DNA of 15,331 nt from Treponema sp. (GTDB taxonomy: Bacteria > Spirochaetota > Spirochaetia > Treponematales > Breznakiellaceae): positions 1 through 15,331 of the forward strand of contig JAIRTS010000174.1 of the NCBI GenBank assembly GCA_031254795.1. Reading direction: 5' to 3'. Below the pieces are notes generated by a model. That model searched no databases. It saw nothing but the letters and a program-made list of their open reading frames with translations, and was not told where the DNA came from. Below, piece by piece: positions 12,221 through 15,331 of this stretch. How positions within the stretch are numbered: the stretch's first letter is position 1; every line of letters begins with the position of its first letter. The position numbers and the translations under genes are program-made.

Positions 12221-13660
12221 TTACAGAGCGCGTGTAAACCAGGAGAAAGCCGCTTGAAAAATCCCGATAAACGCGCCGAGAATAGCGCCCAAAATATTTA
12301 TCCATTTAAGCTGATCCGCCATAATGTCCAATATGATATGTTCAACTTGAATCATGTCAAGTTCGTCAACACGCTCGGCTACAAGCAGACGGATATTGAC
12401 AGAGCGCAAAATATTGGCGATCTGCTCATCGACGAGCGTCAACAGCTTTTCGCATATAAAAGCGTCCAGAGCCTCTTTTTTCTCAGGAGTGATGAGAAAA
12501 ACGCTCGCAAGCGTCCAATCTTGATGTTCTTCGAGCAGTGTTGTGAGAAATTCCGGTGATTTTGAACTTTCTTTGACGGAAACCGCGACGTTCGCAGCCT
12601 CCACAGTTTCCGCGCCTGCAAGCTTCTTTTTGATAGACGCAAAGAGCATTTCCTTTATATGGTGAAAGTCTTCAGGCGATTCTCCACTAAAAAAGCTTGG
12701 AAAAACATCCTTCAACGGTTTGTCGGCGTAGGTTGTCACAAAATCAAGCGCTGTCTTTGCGATACGTTCGCTGTTTGCCCTGTCGGATAAAAGTTGTTTC
12801 GCCGAGTCCGCAAAAAACTCCGCTATTTTTCGTTGTTCATTGGGGTTTTCAAGAATATGTTTGAGTTGGCTGATGAGATCGTTGATGATTTCGGGCATTT
12901 TTTCGGATAATGTTACGTCATACTTTCCAAGCGAAATGAAAAAACGCTGAACGCTCCCCAATTTTTCGATTGCGCCGGACAGAAAAATGCGTCCCTGCTC
13001 CTCAAGCGTCCGCCTGACATCCTTTTTATTGAGAAAGTCGACGCAGAGATCGGTGATTTGCGGGAACATAGTGTAGAATGTCACGGACGCCCGCCCCGCA
13101 ATGACCGCGCTTTCGTTTTGGATGGCGGTGTTGAGCGAGCCTTCCATGTTTTTTCGTATTTTTTCAACGCGCTCATCGCCAAAGATTTCCCTGAGCGTTT
13201 TGCCACCGAATTCCCCGCTTTTTTCAGAAAGCATGTCCCAAAGCCTCTCAAACAGGGTTTCAAACGCCGGGGATTGGGAAAACCCCCGCAGGACGCCGCT
13301 TATGACGCCGCCGGCCGCTTCGCTTCCTTTTACGAAAAGACGAAAAAGGGGCGCCGTCAAAAGATTTTCAGTGAAAAGCGCTATGTTATGCCTGACGCCG
13401 GAACGAACGTCTTCACGGCGCAGGCGTTGTCGCACAATTTCCGGCGTCAGAAGCTCCCGCTCGACCATGCGTCCTATGCTTTGGGCAAGCTCATGCCGTT
13501 GTTTGGGCAATATGCCCGGTGTAAACGGCATGCGCATTCCAAAAAGCCGCTTTTCCGTAAGGGGGCGGAACAGCATCTTGATCGCCAGCGCGTTGGTAAC
13601 GTAGCCGATAATAGCCCCGATAATCGGGGGAACAAGCCATATAATGAGCAGTTTTGTCAT
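12221..13660 (-). CDS. DUF445 family membrane protein
   Basis: The product has 479 residues. It opens with a hydrophobic helix carrying the typical DUF445/YheB start (PPIIGAIIGYVTNALAIKML, about 11-30) followed by FRP and a conserved FTPGILPKQR (46-55). A large soluble alpha-helical region makes up most of the protein, and the C-terminus has a second membrane segment (ILGAILGAFIGIFQAAF). The family has no agreed biochemical role; an inner-membrane structural or stress-related function has been suggested for relatives. The ATG overlaps the stop codon of the upstream lipoprotein gene (ATGA), so the two are coupled. The 48-base gap to larC points to one operon. Confidence 0.9.
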   Translation of the reverse strand: MTKLLIIWLVPPIIGAIIGYVTNALAIKMLFRPLTEKRLFGMRMPFTPGILPKQRHELAQSIGRMVERELLTPEIVRQRLRREDVRSGVRHNIALFTENLLTAPLFRLFVKGSEAAGGVISGVLRGFSQSPAFETLFERLWDMLSEKSGEFGGKTLREIFGDERVEKIRKNMEGSLNTAIQNESAVIAGRASVTFYTMFPQITDLCVDFLNKKDVRRTLEEQGRIFLSGAIEKLGSVQRFFISLGKYDVTLSEKMPEIINDLISQLKHILENPNEQRKIAEFFADSAKQLLSDRANSERIAKTALDFVTTYADKPLKDVFPSFFSGESPEDFHHIKEMLFASIKKKLAGAETVEAANVAVSVKESSKSPEFLTTLLEEHQDWTLASVFLITPEKKEALDAFICEKLLTLVDEQIANILRSVNIRLLVAERVDELDMIQVEHIILDIMADQLKWINILGAILGAFIGIFQAAFSWFTRAL

Positions 13661-14079
13661 TGTACTATTCTCTCCGCCGCAATTTTCGCCTGCTCTTCAT
13701 AGTCGTAGACATCAACCGATTCTTCATAAAGCCAGCCTTGATATCCGCCTTCCACAAAAACCCACGCTTCTGGAATTGACGGCGAATTTTCCGCGCCTTT
13801 ATTAATGAGCCTGCGTTCCAGCACCTTTACTATGGAGCCGCGGCGCAGGTATCCGTGGGAAAGCCCACCTTCTTCCGGCGCATTCGACAGGCTGATGTAC
13901 GAAGCCACGATCACGCCGTAGCCGATGACATCTCTTGACAAAGGATAGGTGGGCGGTGGTAATATAAAGAATTCAGTTTTTGGACGGGCGCATGAACATA
14001 AAACGCTCACTCCCAGCGCAAGCGTGACACGCGCCGCGCGGGTTGCGGATTTGATACATGAATGGACGTATTTATTCAT
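13657..14079 (-). CDS. Lipoprotein with SH3-like domain
   Basis: The product has 140 residues. I prefer the ATG at 14079 over 14175, because it starts a compact lipoprotein signal: MNKYVHSCIKSATRAAR, a hydrophobic stretch (VTLALGVSV), then LCSC with the lipidated Cys30. The mature part has a proline-rich linker (PPPTYPLS) and a bacterial SH3-like barrel (RRGSIVKVLERRLI, then WVFVEGGYQGWLYEESVDVY), where the GYxGWLYxxxV ending is characteristic. Such domains often bind wall or surface polymers. No strong ribosome-binding site is visible. The stop codon overlaps the start of the DUF445 gene. The gene's 5' end overlaps that of the divergent omptin-like gene by 22 bases, so the true start of one may differ. 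Confidence 0.7.
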   Translation of the reverse strand: MNKYVHSCIKSATRAARVTLALGVSVLCSCARPKTEFFILPPPTYPLSRDVIGYGVIVASYISLSNAPEEGGLSHGYLRRGSIVKVLERRLINKGAENSPSIPEAWVFVEGGYQGWLYEESVDVYDYEEQAKIAAERIVQ

Positions 14080-15071
14080 CAGGAACAATAATACTCTTTT
14101 TTTCTCTTTTTGCCAATGTCTTTTTTTCGCGCCATGCGCTCTACGCCGAACAGGGCGCCTATGTCTTTTCCACATCGGTTTCCGTAGGGTTTCTCTACGG
14201 GCAAAGCGAAGAGATCGTATACAAAAACAGCGCGGGCGATTATTTGAGTCAGTTGCTCTGGGACATGAAGCCGCTGTTTTATTATGGGTATGCCCTTAAT
14301 TTTGAACGTTCAAAACCCTTGCGACAAGCCGGATTTTTCACCAATTTGTCGGTGAAATACGGAGCGCCGTCCAACACGGGCGTTATGGAAGACAGAGACT
14401 GGCAAGACAAGCGGGATCACCGGCTGACGAATTTCTCGCGGCACGATAATTTTACGGAAACCATGTTGCTGTTCAATTTCAAGGCGGGTTGCTCATTTCC
14501 GGTGTTTCGCGTGGTTGCGCTGAAAGTGTACGGATTGCTGTCCTTTATGGATTTCTCGTGGGATTCTTTTAACGGATATGCGCAATATGTCCCCGATCCC
14601 GATAACGACAAATTGTATGACGGCGAATGGAGCGATTCGATTCCCAAGGAGTATTTTACGGGGCGGATCATAACGTACGATCAGACATGGATTGTTTTTG
14701 GCGCGGGTTTTTCCCTGACGTTGCCGGTGGCGTTGCCGCCGGGCGTTTTGGAGGTTGGACTGTCTTTTGACATAAGCCCTTTCATACGCGGAGTTGGCAT
14801 TGACAACCATTGGCTTAGATCCCTGCAATTCAACGATTACCTGAGCGGCGGCGTTTTCCTTGAACCGGGGTTGTTCGTAGACTTCTCTTTTAGGCGGCGA
14901 ATCGCCCTCGCGCTCTCTACTTCATGGCGGCTTCTGCTCAACACGCTGGGAGATACGTATATATATAGCAAGTTTCAGGACTCCCAATATCTTGAACGGG
15001 TAAATCTCAATTCAGGAGGCGCCGGACTGTCTTTTTTTGACGCGGGGCTTTCAATCTCAATAACTCTGTAG
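14058..15071 (+). CDS. Omptin-family outer-membrane protease
   Basis: The product has 337 residues with a signal peptide (MNGRIYSSG, hydrophobic core IILFFSLFANVFF, likely cleavage after HALYA at 30). The mature part aligns in order with omptins: LLWDMKPLFYYG (66-77), MEDRDW (110-115) equivalent to the MDDYDW loop, LTNFSRHDN (123-131), FSW (167-169), and GRIITYDQTW (202-211). The Asp pair D112/D114 and the Asp-x-His D249/H251 (GIDNHWLR) occupy the catalytic positions of OmpT (D83, D85, D210, H212), so activity is plausible. Omptins are ten-stranded barrels that cleave host or self peptides at the cell surface. The start overlaps the divergent lipoprotein gene by 22 bases, and no clear ribosome-binding site is seen. 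It ends convergent with the Nudix gene, overlapping by 15 bases. Confidence 0.85.
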   Translation: MNGRIYSSGTIILFFSLFANVFFSRHALYAEQGAYVFSTSVSVGFLYGQSEEIVYKNSAGDYLSQLLWDMKPLFYYGYALNFERSKPLRQAGFFTNLSVKYGAPSNTGVMEDRDWQDKRDHRLTNFSRHDNFTETMLLFNFKAGCSFPVFRVVALKVYGLLSFMDFSWDSFNGYAQYVPDPDNDKLYDGEWSDSIPKEYFTGRIITYDQTWIVFGAGFSLTLPVALPPGVLEVGLSFDISPFIRGVGIDNHWLRSLQFNDYLSGGVFLEPGLFVDFSFRRRIALALSTSWRLLLNTLGDTYIYSKFQDSQYLERVNLNSGGAGLSFFDAGLSISITL

Positions 15072-15331
15072 CCTTTCCTTGATGAAGGGCGCCAGCAATG
15101 CGTCTGAAGGAACAAACGCGTCTTTTTGAACAAGCGCGTCAATTTCTTCGACGCGCGCCCAGCGCCACGCCGTATGTTCCGATATAACGAAATCGCGCCC
15201 CAACAACACCGCCTCGTACGCCCGTACGAGATGCCGCTTCCCATGACACTCAAATTCCGCGCCGCCGATATACGCGCCGACTTTTATCCTGACGCCGAAT
15301 TCCTCTTCGTATTCCCGAACAAGCGCCTGTT
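15057..15331 (-). CDS. Nudix hydrolase, C-terminal part (partial)
   Basis: The minus strand is open from the window edge to a TGA at 15057-15059 (91 codons). It starts with QALVREYEEEFGVRIKVGAY, which contains the second half of the Nudix box (REx2EExGV, the metal-binding helix). The rest follows MutT-like proteins: HLVRAYEAVLLG, then EHTAWRWARVEEIDAL and a final PFIKERLQSY. Such enzymes hydrolyse nucleoside diphosphates linked to another moiety, often oxidised dGTP. The N-terminus lies outside the window. The 3' end overlaps the omptin gene by 15 bases, convergently. The substrate cannot be assigned. Confidence 0.8.
   Translation of the reverse strand, partial: QALVREYEEEFGVRIKVGAYIGGAEFECHGKRHLVRAYEAVLLGRDFVISEHTAWRWARVEEIDALVQKDAFVPSDALLAPFIKERLQSY

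Overview
The window looks like chromosomal DNA from a spirochaete, most probably a Treponema-like gut or host-associated lineage. This is an inference. It rests on the HslV N-terminus (IRSTTVLAVRK, which resembles spirochaete HslV as I remember it), an omptin-type outer-membrane protease, DUF445, abundant small lipoproteins and barrel proteins, and a possible integron-type cassette. No rRNA or tRNA gene is visible to settle the taxonomy.

Layout. (1) 1-2930: the end of an aspartokinase gene, a 1.1 kb gene-poor stretch, then dapB and dapA overlapping by 4 bp, which is a lysine/diaminopimelate block. The gene-poor stretch holds a C-terminal [FeFe]-hydrogenase remnant, two short direct repeats and, just before dapB, a 133-bp multi-armed palindromic structure. 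(2) 2931-5934, minus strand: a surface-protein cluster. From its promoter at about 5906-5934 it reads: a small heptapeptide-repeat protein interrupted by a run of 15 C on the coding strand, a helical plus FN3-like protein, a lipoprotein, an outer-membrane barrel-like protein, and the truncated start of a second lipoprotein. The two lower units share a duplicated terminator-plus-leader sequence. (3) 5980-8658: an accessory island of decayed DNA. It contains an IS200/IS605-type TnpA that kept its reading frame but lost its catalytic residues, IS-like hairpins, and a very AT-rich HD-domain gene with its own promoter, flanked by 18-bp inverted half-sites that look like attC arms. (4) 8659-14079, minus strand: hslV-hslU (two-component protease), larC (nickel insertion for the lactate racemase cofactor), a DUF445 membrane protein and an SH3-like lipoprotein. 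(5) 14058-15331: an omptin-family protease on the plus strand, convergent with a partial Nudix hydrolase.

The strongest unusual signal is at 5426-5859. As written, translation from an ATG at 5859 stops just after the C-tract. If the tract changes by +1 (or -2), the frame opens into ten heptapeptide repeats encoded by a 21-bp tandem array, and ends exactly at the ribosome-binding site of the next gene. This is the architecture of a phase-variable switch placed first in a surface-protein operon. The second most interesting locus is the HD-domain cassette with its inverted attC-like arms.
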